Positions 43,091-52,687 of a stretch of 64,000 bases of DNA are shown one piece after another. Position 1 is the first letter of the stretch, and each line of letters begins with the position of its first letter. The stretch lies in assembly GCA_900767465.1 (NCBI GenBank), contig CAAGAW010000039.1:1-64000 (forward strand). Reading direction: 5' to 3'. The DNA comes from Clostridia bacterium (GTDB taxonomy: Bacteria; Bacillota; Clostridia; Christensenellales; Pumilibacteraceae). Both the position numbers and the translations under genes were made by a program. Below the pieces are notes generated by a model. That model was not told where the DNA came from, ran no database searches, and worked only from the letters and a program-made list of their open reading frames with translations.

Positions 43091-46000
43091 ATGGGAAAGA
43101 GAAGAGCAAAATTCTTCGCGATAATCGCGGCGGTGTGCCTTGCGCTCACCTTAGGCCTTACCGCGTGCGGAGAATCGAAAACGAGCGTAACGCTCGACAA
43201 AACCGCGCTTGCGATCGAACGGTTCGATACCGCAACGATCACCGCAACCGTGGAAGGGACGACCGGCGAGGTCGTGTGGAGCAGCGATAACGAGGGCGTC
43301 GCAACCGTATCCGGCGGCGTCGTTACCGCAGTGGCGGCAGGCGTAGCGACTATAACCGCAAAGGTCGGCGACGCAAGCGCGACCTGCGCCGTAACCGTAA
43401 CCGATTCGGGATACTTCCCCGTTCTTAATCCGGGTAAATCCGAACTCTCGCTTATAGAATCTGCAACGTACACGCTCACGCCGAGCGTAACTTTCCGCGG
43501 CAACGGCGTTACGGCTTCGTTCACGTACGAAGTCGCCGATTCCGCCGTGGCAACCGTATCGGACGCGGGCGTAATCACCGCCGTTAAAGCAGGAACCACC
43601 ACCGTTACCGTGCGTTCGTCCTACGTCGGATACTCGCTTGAGGAAACCGTTACCGTAAAAGTAATGGAAAACAGTTCGATTACGCTCAGCGACTCTTCCG
43701 TTTCGCTCGCAACGTCCAAGCCGGACGGCACCGACTACTTAACGGCGAAAACCGTTACCGCCGACGTTATCGACAAAGGCGCGGACGGCGACGCGGGCAA
43801 TATTGTGTGGAGTACCGGCAGCGACACCGTAGCCACCGTATCGGGCGGCGTAATCACCGCGGTAGGCGAGGGAACCACCACCGTTACCGCTACTTACGTT
43901 ACTACAAGCGGAAAAACGATCACCGCTACGGTAGCGGTCGAAGTAATTATTCCCGTCGTTAAATACGACGGCTCGTTCGACTGGGATCTCGGAGTAAGTC
44001 CCAAAGTCCAACTCGACGTCAACGCAATTGCCGGCAAAACTTCGGACAGCGTCGTAAGAGTGGAAGTTGACGGAACCGCCGTTACTTCGTCCGTCGTAGA
44101 CGATAAAAAAATCAAACTCGACGGCGTAACGTTCGGCGAAAAGTCTGTCGTCGTTTACTTTGCGGACATTGCTTACGACGTAAAAGTAGTCGCGGCGTCC
44201 AAAATCATTACGACGAAAGACGAACTTTCCAACCTTAAATCGTATCTTAACGAAATAAGCACGACTTCGGGCAAGTTGCAGTACGACGGATATGTTATGC
44301 TCGGCGATAACGTCGATATGGAAGGCTCGAACTTCAACAAACTTTGCGGTTTGGCAAGTTCGGGCGGAAACGTAGGCGACTACGGCTTCGTAGGAGTATT
44401 CGACGGTCGCGGACACGTAATCAGCAACGTCAGCGTAAACGGCGAGCAATACCTGTTCGGCATTATGGGGACTAACGGTATTCTTCGCAACGTGGGATTC
44501 GTAGACGTAACGCTTGCCGGGCGCAACGCAAGTCTTCTCGGTATCCGCGTGTTCGGACTAGTCGAAAACGTATTCGTAAAGGCTTCGTCCAACGGCAGAA
44601 ACAACTGGACGGGCGCGCTTACTTCGCTCGGACACGGCAAGTACAAAAACGTATTCGTGTATATCGACGATAACGGAACCGCAAGCGGCGACGTCGGCTC
44701 GGTTGTAGGAAAAGCCGATTCCGCGCTCACGCTTACTAACGTGTTCTCTGTATCCGGATTCCAGAACGTCGGTACTCAAAACAGCGGATCGAAAATTACC
44801 AACTGCGGCAAATCGCTCAGCCTTGCAGCCTTCAAAGAGGCGGAATACAACCTTAGCGGTTTCGATTCCGAATACTGGACGGTAGACGGCAATATTCCGC
44901 TATTCAAGTCTTATGCGGATATGCTTTCCGACCTTGCGATCACTTCCACAAAAACCGAACTTTTCGCAAAGGACGAAGTTAAATTCGAGGCAAACCGCGA
45001 AGCGACTTTCTCGGCGCAAACCGAAATCCCGGGCGTAACCGTTCTTCCCGACGGTACCGTAAAGGTTGCCGCCGAACTGAACGAAAGCGAATTTACTCTC
45101 GTACTCGTCGCGACCTCGCAGTTCGATTCGACCAAAACCGCAACCGCAACCATTTCGATCAAAGCGGTTCGTCGTCAGGATATTACCGATACTTACCGTA
45201 TCGAACTCGGCGGCAGCGATATTTCCGTTACGCTTAACGGAGTTACCGGAACGATAACCAAAGTTACCGACAGCAAAGGCGAAACCGTACCCGCGACTAT
45301 CGCAGGCAACAAAATCACCTTCACCAAAGACGCGCTCGCAGCGGTCGGATTCGGCAAACAAAGACTTTCGTTCGTCACCGACGAAATGATTTACGACGCA
45401 ACCAACGTCTATATTTACTCGAAGATCATTACGACCAAAGCGGAACTCGAAAATCTTAAATCGTACGCAACGCAGGTTTCTACCGGCGTTTGGGACGGCT
45501 ATTTCGTTATCGATAACGATATCGATATGGCAGGCGGGCATTTCAGCAATATTCAGGGCTGGATGAACGCTGCTAACGGTACGTACGGATTCAAAGGAAC
45601 CATCGACGGACAGGGACATATCATCAGCAACATTGTGTCCGGCGGCGAAACCCAGAACCTCGTAGGTTACCTTCTTGCTGACGGTACCGTCAAAAATATC
45701 GGATTCGTAAACGCAACCCTTACCGGAAAGAGTCCTACGCTCGTTGCGTTCCGCTCGTACGGCACGATCGAAAACATCTTTGCGGTTGCAGAACGTTCGG
45801 TTGGTTCGAATAACGCATTTTCCGGCGTATTAGTAAACCTCAGTCATGCCGATATGAAGAATTGTACCGTGTATGTAAACGATACCGCTACTACTACGGG
45901 AGTTGTCGGTTCACATGTAGGTAACGCAGAAACAGCATTTAAATTTACCAACTGCTGGGCAGTGGCAACGTTGAATTATACGGGTTCCGGTGCGAAGATC

Positions 46001-47380
46001 TGCGGCGGCGGACAGAAGTTTACAAGAACAAACTCAATCGGTCAAAGAAAATCGGTTGAGGCGTTGAAAAATCAGACAAAGGATAGAGATCTTACCAAAC
46101 TCGATACGACTTACTGGGATATTACTACTTACGGAGTTCCCGTATTCAAAGGTTTCGAGAAATACGTCAACGCGATAGCGGCGATTAACGCTCCTGCCGA
46201 AGTGAACGGCGGAGGCGGAACCGTAACGCTTAAGGCTAACGGCAGAGCGTTGTTCGAGATCGTAGGCGAAACCACCGCGGCAACCATTACTTCCGTCGGT
46301 AAACTCACCACTGCCGAAACCGTTGCAGAGGATACCGTCGTAACCGTTCGTATCAAATCCGAATTCGACACCTCGAAATACACCGACGTTCAGATTACCG
46401 TTAAAAAGACTCTCCCGAAAGAGACTCTTAGTGGAACTTACGTCGGAGAGCTTGCGAAAAGCCTCGAAATTCCGACTTCCGGTATCGAGGGCGAAATTAC
46501 GGAAGCAAAGATCGGAAATACTTCGCTTGACTTTAGTTCCACCGAAAGCGGAATAGAATTCGCCGCCGCGGAAGTCGCTAAAATCGGTTACGGTGAAAAG
46601 ACCGTAAGTATTCTCACCGCAAATACCGAATACGTCGTTTCGGTTGACATCTACTCGAAGATTATTACGACGAAGGAAGATTTCCTTAATATGAAATCTT
46701 TCCTTGACGAAACGACTTCCGGAGCTTACGGCAAAATCGCGCTTGGAGCGAATATCGTCCTCGATGAAGGCACAAAGTTTACGACTATGTACGCGCATGT
46801 AAATTCCGCGAACAATTATGGATTCCGCGGCACGTTCGACGGCAAAGGCTACACCGTAAGCAATCTCGGCGGATTTAACGGAATCTCGGGTACTTGCGGA
46901 ATGTTCGGAGCCATCGGTGCAGGCGGCGTTGTAAAGAACGTTGCATTCGTTAACGCAACTATCGACGGCGGCAACTGCGGACTGTTCGCGATGCGTTCGC
47001 ACGGTACGTTCGAAAACGTTTACGTTCAGGGAACTCGTACTGCGTCGGGGAACTGGTCGGGCGCGCTCGTTGGACTTAATCACGGTACGATGAAAAACTG
47101 CGTTGTAAATATCGACGATACCGGTGCTGCTGCCGCGAAAGCGGACGGCGCGTTGTTCGGAAATGCGGAAACCGATTGCACGATCGAAAACTGCTTTGCT
47201 ATTTCGTCTAAATCCGCCCTCGTCGGTAACGAAAACGGAAAAACCGTTACGATTACCAACTGCGGCATCGCGGCAAACGCAGAGGCTTTCGCCGAGCTTG
47301 CCGACCTCGACCTTTCCGTCTTGTCCGCAGATTACTGGGATACCGCTTCCGGCTTCCCCGTATTCAAAACCAAAGCGTAA
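43091..47380 (+). CDS. Giant surface lipoprotein with BIG2 domains and three beta-helix modules (1429 aa)
   Basis: The signal peptide and lipobox are at the start (LTLGLTACG). Residues about 25-290 contain three bacterial Ig-like BIG2 repeats, each with an AVATVSxGGVITAV-type core. From about 290 to the end come three long modules of roughly 320-400 residues, each made of a small beta domain, the signature SKIITTKDELSNLKSYLNEI, and a GLUG-like parallel beta-helix (YGFVGVFDGRGHVISNVSVN). Each closes with a D-S-E-Y-W-T-V-D-G-N-I-P-L-F-K type motif. This is the architecture of adhesins or glycan-associated surface proteins, not of an enzyme; no catalytic motif is seen. It ends the ABC operon. 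The 45780-46110 stretch of module 2 has noticeably A/T-richer codon use than the rest. Confidence 0.8.
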   Translation: MGKRRAKFFAIIAAVCLALTLGLTACGESKTSVTLDKTALAIERFDTATITATVEGTTGEVVWSSDNEGVATVSGGVVTAVAAGVATITAKVGDASATCAVTVTDSGYFPVLNPGKSELSLIESATYTLTPSVTFRGNGVTASFTYEVADSAVATVSDAGVITAVKAGTTTVTVRSSYVGYSLEETVTVKVMENSSITLSDSSVSLATSKPDGTDYLTAKTVTADVIDKGADGDAGNIVWSTGSDTVATVSGGVITAVGEGTTTVTATYVTTSGKTITATVAVEVIIPVVKYDGSFDWDLGVSPKVQLDVNAIAGKTSDSVVRVEVDGTAVTSSVVDDKKIKLDGVTFGEKSVVVYFADIAYDVKVVAASKIITTKDELSNLKSYLNEISTTSGKLQYDGYVMLGDNVDMEGSNFNKLCGLASSGGNVGDYGFVGVFDGRGHVISNVSVNGEQYLFGIMGTNGILRNVGFVDVTLAGRNASLLGIRVFGLVENVFVKASSNGRNNWTGALTSLGHGKYKNVFVYIDDNGTASGDVGSVVGKADSALTLTNVFSVSGFQNVGTQNSGSKITNCGKSLSLAAFKEAEYNLSGFDSEYWTVDGNIPLFKSYADMLSDLAITSTKTELFAKDEVKFEANREATFSAQTEIPGVTVLPDGTVKVAAELNESEFTLVLVATSQFDSTKTATATISIKAVRRQDITDTYRIELGGSDISVTLNGVTGTITKVTDSKGETVPATIAGNKITFTKDALAAVGFGKQRLSFVTDEMIYDATNVYIYSKIITTKAELENLKSYATQVSTGVWDGYFVIDNDIDMAGGHFSNIQGWMNAANGTYGFKGTIDGQGHIISNIVSGGETQNLVGYLLADGTVKNIGFVNATLTGKSPTLVAFRSYGTIENIFAVAERSVGSNNAFSGVLVNLSHADMKNCTVYVNDTATTTGVVGSHVGNAETAFKFTNCWAVATLNYTGSGAKICGGGQKFTRTNSIGQRKSVEALKNQTKDRDLTKLDTTYWDITTYGVPVFKGFEKYVNAIAAINAPAEVNGGGGTVTLKANGRALFEIVGETTAATITSVGKLTTAETVAEDTVVTVRIKSEFDTSKYTDVQITVKKTLPKETLSGTYVGELAKSLEIPTSGIEGEITEAKIGNTSLDFSSTESGIEFAAAEVAKIGYGEKTVSILTANTEYVVSVDIYSKIITTKEDFLNMKSFLDETTSGAYGKIALGANIVLDEGTKFTTMYAHVNSANNYGFRGTFDGKGYTVSNLGGFNGISGTCGMFGAIGAGGVVKNVAFVNATIDGGNCGLFAMRSHGTFENVYVQGTRTASGNWSGALVGLNHGTMKNCVVNIDDTGAAAAKADGALFGNAETDCTIENCFAISSKSALVGNENGKTVTITNCGIAANAEAFAELADLDLSVLSADYWDTASGFPVFKTKA

Positions 47381-47389
47381 CAAAGTAAA

Positions 47390-47640
47390 CTGCCAAAGCC
47401 TTCCCCCTTCGGGGGAGGGCGGCGCGCAGTAAACACCGATAACATACTTCTTGCGTATGGGATTTATCCACCGCGTTCGGACTATCGTCCGCAATCCGGT
47501 CGAAATGACGTCTATCAAAGCGGGTGGACGAGGGCATCTGCCCCTACATATCGGGCGAAATGACATTGTGACCTAATCGCGGCGAAGCCGTCGGTAGGGC
47601 GGGACGCCCTCGTCCCGCCGACAGGGAACCCCTGAGGGCA
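47390..47640. repeat. Mixed dispersed repeats after the surface-protein operon
   Basis: AAGCCTTCCCCCTTCGGGGG is a truncated MITE-like end at about 47395. TTATCCACCGCGTTCGGAC and GGTCGAAATGACG near 47465-47510 and GGGACGCCCTCGTCCCG at 47599 are boilerplate repeat pieces. No gene is seen. Confidence 0.65.
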
Positions 47641-47691
47641 AATCGACTACACCTGTACTTACAAAATAACGTTATAAAACCAAACGACCGC

Positions 47692-47862
47692 TTTAATGCC
47701 TTCCCCCCTTGGGGGAAGGTGGCACGAGTGCGAGCGTAAGCGAACCGAGTGACGAATGAGGGGAATAGAACCTTATAATAAAATTATTGTCGTTTTCCCC
47801 TCATCCGTCTTGCCTTCGCGATGCTACGGCAATCCACCTTCCCCCGAGGGGGAAGGCTTAAC
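47692..47862 (+). mobile_element. MITE-like element, copy 2 (complete, about 170 bp)
   Basis: Inverted ends TTTAATGCCTTCCCCCC and GGGGGAAGGCTTAA flank subterminal blocks GGTGGCACGAGTGCGAGCG and CGGCAATCCACCTTCCCCC. The A/T-rich centre CCTTATAATAAAATTATTG matches the centre of copy 1 (23597-23850), which lies in the opposite orientation. There is no transposase, so mobilisation would need one in trans. Confidence 0.7.
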
Positions 47863-47872
47863 AGGTCTCGTA

Positions 47873-48290
47873 CACGATGTCATTTCGAGCGAAGTCGAGA
47901 AATCCCCCGCGACAGAAATGTTGCCCGCGCATCTGCGCCAGCCTACTTGCCCGCGGTGGCTCACCGTTGAGCGGGAGCGAAGCGAAAACAATCGTACACG
48001 AATACCCGAAATACTCGCCCGCTGGGGTACCCTGCCGTCGGTCGCCGAAACGACCGTTTCCCCTTCCGGGAGATTCCCACGGTCACTTCGTCCCCTCGGA
48101 ATGACATACTATAAGGGGCGTGCGCGGCGTTTAATAGTGTTTATCCGTTTTAACCCCAATCGTACACCCGTTCCGCCCTGTCATTGCGAGCGGAGGCGTA
48201 GCCGTAGCGTGGCAATCTCCCGGAAGGGAAATGCCTCCCTCGTACCCGCGCCAGCCAAATGTCCGCGGCGGCTCGCCGTCCCATTTACCC
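47873..48290. repeat. Cluster of boilerplate repeats before the alcohol dehydrogenase gene
   Basis: TGTCATTTCGAGCGAAGTCG at 47878, CGCGCCAGCCTACTTGCCCG at 47935, TCTCCCGGAAGGGAAATGCC at 48215, and GTCCGCGGCGGCTCGCCGTC at 48260. Identical blocks occur at 33060-33480. The rest of 47640-48338 holds no recognisable gene. Confidence 0.7.
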
Positions 48291-48338
48291 CAAAACCAAC
48301 AATTGCCAGCGGCAACGCGCCGCATAGGAGTACTGAAT

Positions 48339-49358
48339 ATGAAAGACCTGATGAAAGCAGCCGTATTCCACGGCAAACACGACGTACGCGTCGAAAACGT
48401 ACCGATTCCCGAAGTAAAAGAAAACGAAGTCCTCGTAAAAGTCGCGTATTGCGGAGTTTGCGGAACTGACGTGCATATCTTCGAGGGCGACAAAGGTTGC
48501 GCCGAAGTTCACCCGCCGTGCATACTCGGACACGAGTTTGCCGGAACGATCGTAAAACTCGGCAAGTCCGTTACTTCCCGCGCGGAAGGCGACAGAGTAA
48601 CCGTCGACCCTAACGTTCTTTGCGATTCGTGCAAATATTGTCTCGACGCGAAAGGGCATTTCTGCACGCACATGACGGGTATCGGAACGACCACAAACGG
48701 CGGATTTGCCGAATACGTAGCCGTTCCCGCAAAACAAACCCACCTTGTAAACGCGAACACGCCGCTCGAAACGGCGGCAATGACCGAACCTCTTGCTTGC
48801 TGTCTCCACGGAATGGATATGTGCGAGATCAAAGCGGGCGACCGCGTGGCGGTTATCGGCGCGGGTATGATCGGACTTATTATGATCCAGCTTGCGCGGC
48901 TTTCGGGCGCGACTAAGATCGTCGCCATCGAACCGGTAGAAAAGAAACGCGCCGACGCAATCAAGGCGGGCGCGGACGAGGCGTTTGCGCCGTCGGACAA
49001 AACGGACGAAGAACTTTGCGCGTACGACTTCAACTGCGTCATCGAATGTGCCGGACTTACCTCGACGATAAGCCGCGCAATCGCAATCGCGGGTAAGAAG
49101 GCGATCGTAATGATGTTCGGACTTACCAAGCCCGACGACGAAGTCGCGATCAAACCGTACGACCTGTTCGTAAAGGAACTCACGCTCAAAACATCGTATA
49201 TCAACCCGTACACGCAGGAACGCGCTCTTCAACTTATCGAAAGCGGAAGAGTTGACGTAAAAAGCATGGCTTGCGACCCGATTCCGCTCGAAAAACTTGC
49301 GGACGTACTCGGCGACGCAAAACTTCGCGCACAAGGAAAATTTATCGTAAAGTTATGA
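48339..49358 (+). CDS. Zinc-dependent alcohol/polyol dehydrogenase (MDR family)
   Basis: A 339-residue medium-chain dehydrogenase. The catalytic zinc ligands are in CGVCGTDVHIFEGD and GHEFAG. The structural zinc cluster is CDSCKYCLDAKGHFC (C-x2-C-x2-C-x7-C). The nucleotide fold is VIGAGMIGLIMIQLA with EPVEKKR acceptor strand. Similarity is to the sorbitol/threonine dehydrogenase branch. I start it at 48339 because AGGAG lies 8 nt upstream; an internal ATG at 48351 is also possible. It overlaps the next gene by four bases. In this locus it would oxidise or reduce a sugar or sugar alcohol released by the rhamnosidase or others. Confidence 0.88.
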   Translation: MKDLMKAAVFHGKHDVRVENVPIPEVKENEVLVKVAYCGVCGTDVHIFEGDKGCAEVHPPCILGHEFAGTIVKLGKSVTSRAEGDRVTVDPNVLCDSCKYCLDAKGHFCTHMTGIGTTTNGGFAEYVAVPAKQTHLVNANTPLETAAMTEPLACCLHGMDMCEIKAGDRVAVIGAGMIGLIMIQLARLSGATKIVAIEPVEKKRADAIKAGADEAFAPSDKTDEELCAYDFNCVIECAGLTSTISRAIAIAGKKAIVMMFGLTKPDDEVAIKPYDLFVKELTLKTSYINPYTQERALQLIESGRVDVKSMACDPIPLEKLADVLGDAKLRAQGKFIVKL

Positions 49359-50002
49359 TTAAGGCTGTAATATTCGATATGGACGGAGTGATCGCCGATA
49401 CCGAGCCGCTCCACGAGAAAGCGCGCGTAAGGGTGCTTAAAAGCCTCGGACTGGACGCCGAAGCCATTTCGCCTCTCGCGATAGGCAGGTGCAAACGCGC
49501 ATTCTGGAGCGAAGTCGCCGAAAAATGCGGATTAAACTATACCGCCGACGAGTTGACGGATCGCGAATTTAAGGGTATAATAGAACTGGCAAGAGAAGAG
49601 AGACTTCAGCCGACCACGAACCTTCGCGGGCTTCTGGAACGGCTCCGGGCGGACGGAATCGCAACCGCCGTCGCTTCCTCGTCGGACAAAACGTACGTAA
49701 ACGAGATTCTGGATATCACGAACCTCGGCGAGTTTTTCAAGGTTCGCGCTTCGGGCGACGAAGTACCTGCCGCGAAACCCGCTCCGGACGTGTACCTCAA
49801 AGCGCTTGACGAACTCGGCGTAAAAGCCGCAGATTCGCTTGCCGTCGAGGATTCGGACACGGGCGCGCAAGCCGCCGTCGCCGCGGGTATCAGATGTGTG
49901 GCGTACGACGTGATTACCGATCCCGCGCTCAAACAGAAGTTCGCCGTTTGCGCGTACAAAGTAAACGATATGAGCAAGATCGCAAGTCTTGCCGAAAACT
50001 GA
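49355..50002 (+). CDS. HAD-superfamily phosphatase/phosphomutase, beta-phosphoglucomutase-like
   Basis: A 215-residue protein. VIFDMDGVIADTEPLH carries the nucleophile and acid/base aspartates, ASSSDKTYVNE motif II, KPAPDVYLKALDELG the motif III lysine, and EDSDTGAQAAVAAG motif IV. The cap domain between 20 and 90 is of the phosphoglucomutase type. The substrate is probably a sugar phosphate. Its ATG overlaps the dehydrogenase stop (ATGA), and the rhamnosidase starts 12 bp after its stop, so the three form one operon. Confidence 0.88.
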   Translation: MIKAVIFDMDGVIADTEPLHEKARVRVLKSLGLDAEAISPLAIGRCKRAFWSEVAEKCGLNYTADELTDREFKGIIELAREERLQPTTNLRGLLERLRADGIATAVASSSDKTYVNEILDITNLGEFFKVRASGDEVPAAKPAPDVYLKALDELGVKAADSLAVEDSDTGAQAAVAAGIRCVAYDVITDPALKQKFAVCAYKVNDMSKIASLAEN

Positions 50003-50014
50003 CTTCGGAGAACT

Positions 50015-52318
50015 ATGGATTTCGATTTAACTTTCAGAGCCGCTTCCGGGCGGTTCACCACTTGGGAAGAATCAACGCCCGCGCCGTACGTGCGCGGGTC
50101 TTTCCGATTGTGCGGTGCGAAAAACGTTACCGTAACCGTAACCGGACTCGGTTTTTACGATCTGTTTATCAACGGCAAACGCCTCACGAAGGGCATTTGC
50201 GCGCCGTATATTTCAAACCCCGACAAAGAAATATTCTTCGACCGTTACGATATCTCAAAGGACGTGACGGACGGCGAAAACGTTATCGGACTTATCCTCG
50301 GCAACGGATTTTTCAACGCGTGGGACGGGTTCGTTTGGGATTTCGACAAGGCGGGTTATCGCGGCGCGCCGATGACGGCGTTTGTTATCGAAGCGGACGG
50401 AAAACCCGTGTTTTCGTCGGCGGACAGGCTTACCGTTCACGATTCGCCCGTGCTTTGCGACGGACTTCGCGAAGGCGAAACTTACGACGCTACCCGCGAA
50501 ATAAGCGGCTGGAACGAACCGGATTTCGACGATAGCGGTTGGAAAGAGGCGTTATTCGTTAATCCGCCCGTCGGCAGACGCGAACTTTGCACCGCCGAGC
50601 CGATTGCGGAACGCTCGCGGCTTAAAGCGGTTAATGTTTTCAAAACCCCGAAAGGCACGGTTTTCGATTTCGGCGTGAACACCGCCGGCGTTCCGATCCT
50701 TAAAATCGACGGAAAACGCGGACAGAAAATCACGCTTATCGTAGGAGAGAAGATCGAAAACGGCGAACTCACAACCCGCAATATTTCATGCTCGGCGCGC
50801 CGCGCGGTTACGGATAAGGATATTCAGGTCATTACGTACGTCTGCCGCGGCGAAAAGGACGAAACCTATTATCCGACGTTCAGTTATTACGGCGGCAGGT
50901 ACGTACGGATCGAAGGCGCGGAAGAGAGTCAACTTACGCCCGAAACGGTTAAGTTTTCCGAGCAAAATTCGGAAATTAAAGTTATCGGCTCGTTTTCGTG
51001 TTCGGACGAACTTGCAAACAGAACGGTCGAAAATACGATCCGCAGCGATTTAAGTAATTTTTACTATTTCCCGACCGATTGCCCGCACCGCGAGAAAAAC
51101 GGCTGGACGGGCGACGCGTACGCTTCCGCCGAACAGTTTGCGTTCTTGCTCGACGCGGAACGCTCGCTTTCGACGTGGCTCGAATGTATCCGCGATATGC
51201 AGTCGGATAGCGGCGCGATCCCGTGCGTCGTTCCTACCGCAGGGTGGGGGTACGGCTGGGGCAGCGGCCCGTCGTGGGACGGCGCGCTCGTAGCCGTTCC
51301 GTATATGCTGTATCGCTACGGCGCGGACAAAAAGATTCTTGCCGACAACGCCGACGCGATTTACAAATACCTCGGATTTTTGAGTTCGCTCGCGGACGAC
51401 AGGGGACTTATCGATTACGGCCTCGGAGACTGGTGTCAGATCGGCGCGCCGTGCGAAAGCGACCCGTTTACGCCGTTCGTTTATACCGATACGCTCAGCG
51501 CAATGGATATTTGCCGCAAAGCCGAATCGGTTTTCTCCGTCCTCGGTCAGTCGGATCGCGCGACCCGCGCAAAAACGCTGTACAGCCGTTTCAGAGCCGC
51601 TTTCCGCGACAATCTTATCGACTGGAAGTTCAACGGGAAACAACCGCTTTGCCGCGTTAAATGCCGCACGCAAACCGCGCAGGCAATGGCGATCGAGTGC
51701 GGCGTGTTCGACCGTGCCGAAGTTCCCGTCGCCGCCTACAAACTCGCCGAACTCGTGTGGGGAGTGGACGACGTTATGCAAACGGGTATTCTCGGAACGC
51801 CCGCGCTTCTTCGCGCGCTGTTCGACCACGGCTTCGGCGACCTCGCGTACAAAATCGCGTTTTCGCCCGACCGCCCGTCGTTCGGTAATATGGTAAAGCA
51901 CGGCGCGACCACCAACTGGGAATTCATTCACGTTTTCGAGTCGGACGAAAGCGACGAACCCAAAATCGGGATTATCAAGTCGATGAACCACCATTTCTTC
52001 GGCGATATAGCGGCGGTTCTCGCGACCCGCGTCGCCGGACTCCGTGTCAACGAAAACCTCGCCGACCAAAGCGAAATCAACGTTGCGCCTTGTTTCGTCA
52101 AGTCTCTTACGTGCGCGAAAACCTCTACCGAAACGAAATTCGGTAAAGCGGAAATCGAGTGGAGAAGAGAAGGCGATTCGGTTCGCCTTATCGTAACGCT
52201 TCCGGTCGGTACGCACGGATCGGTCGTCGCGCCCGACGGTTACGCATTTTCGGGTAACGCCCGCCTTAACGAAGGTAAAACCGAAATTATGTTCACCCGC
52301 GTAAAAAAGAACGCGTAG
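50015..52318 (+). CDS. Alpha-L-rhamnosidase, GH78 family
   Basis: Releases terminal L-rhamnose from plant or bacterial glycans. The 767-residue length with N-terminal beta domains (FYDLFINGKRLTKGICAPYI is the accessory carbohydrate-binding part) is normal. The (alpha/alpha)6 catalytic core contains FYYFPTDCPHREKNGWTGDA with acidic catalytic residues, GDWCQIGAPCESDPF and WEFIHVFESDESDEP. No signal peptide is seen, so the enzyme is cytoplasmic and acts on imported oligosaccharides. The start follows CGGAGAACT. It ends the operon and gives the best clue to the substrate of this locus. Confidence 0.9.
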   Translation: MDFDLTFRAASGRFTTWEESTPAPYVRGSFRLCGAKNVTVTVTGLGFYDLFINGKRLTKGICAPYISNPDKEIFFDRYDISKDVTDGENVIGLILGNGFFNAWDGFVWDFDKAGYRGAPMTAFVIEADGKPVFSSADRLTVHDSPVLCDGLREGETYDATREISGWNEPDFDDSGWKEALFVNPPVGRRELCTAEPIAERSRLKAVNVFKTPKGTVFDFGVNTAGVPILKIDGKRGQKITLIVGEKIENGELTTRNISCSARRAVTDKDIQVITYVCRGEKDETYYPTFSYYGGRYVRIEGAEESQLTPETVKFSEQNSEIKVIGSFSCSDELANRTVENTIRSDLSNFYYFPTDCPHREKNGWTGDAYASAEQFAFLLDAERSLSTWLECIRDMQSDSGAIPCVVPTAGWGYGWGSGPSWDGALVAVPYMLYRYGADKKILADNADAIYKYLGFLSSLADDRGLIDYGLGDWCQIGAPCESDPFTPFVYTDTLSAMDICRKAESVFSVLGQSDRATRAKTLYSRFRAAFRDNLIDWKFNGKQPLCRVKCRTQTAQAMAIECGVFDRAEVPVAAYKLAELVWGVDDVMQTGILGTPALLRALFDHGFGDLAYKIAFSPDRPSFGNMVKHGATTNWEFIHVFESDESDEPKIGIIKSMNHHFFGDIAAVLATRVAGLRVNENLADQSEINVAPCFVKSLTCAKTSTETKFGKAEIEWRREGDSVRLIVTLPVGTHGSVVAPDGYAFSGNARLNEGKTEIMFTRVKKNA

Positions 52319-52369
52319 ACAGACTCCGCGTTCAAAAAACTCGTATACGTATATGCGTTTTTACGACGT

Positions 52370-52411
52370 AAAGCCGCAAGGAACCGGATTCCTTACGGCT
52401 TTATTTTTTTG
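52370..52411 (+). terminator. Terminator of the rhamnosidase operon
   Basis: AAAGCCGCAAGGAA pairs with TTCCTTACGGCTTT (one mismatch), loop CCGGA, followed by ATTTTTTT. It lies between converging transcripts. Confidence 0.85.
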
Positions 52412-52412
52412 T

Positions 52413-52628
52413 TTATCTCATAAAATTCAACGCTCCGCCGCTTACGAAAAGCGCGACGATAAGCCATATCGCGGATATGCAAACGAGTACGTAAATCACG
52501 CTTGCCGCGATATTTCTGTCCGAACCCGTAATAAAACTTACGAGGTTGAACCCGCAAATTCCGACGAGTCCCCAGTTTATCGCGCCGATACACACGAGAA
52601 CAAACGCGATTATGTTTACTACGAACAT
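52413..52628 (-). CDS. DUF378 small membrane protein
   Basis: A 71-residue protein with two hydrophobic segments: IIAFVLVCIGAINWGLVGIC and AASVIYVLVCISAIWLIVAL. CIGAINWGLVG matches DUF378, a family of unknown function found in many Firmicutes. The ATG at 52628 is preceded by GGGAGGTGGAAAAA; an earlier in-frame start is rejected as it would overlap that site. Single gene. Confidence 0.82.
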   Translation of the reverse strand: MFVVNIIAFVLVCIGAINWGLVGICGFNLVSFITGSDRNIAASVIYVLVCISAIWLIVALFVSGGALNFMR

Positions 52629-52687
52629 TTTTTCCACCTCCCGCAAGTAGTATGCGCCGGAAATTGAGAAATATTCGATGTGCGATT

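Noticed and set aside
47756..48469. A 237-codon frame running from the MITE-like copy into the dehydrogenase gene
   Set aside because: It crosses repeats and another gene's start in a different frame, with no RBS.
52353..52667. A 104-codon plus-strand frame opposite the DUF378 gene
   Set aside because: It starts inside a terminator region and is a shadow of the minus-strand gene.
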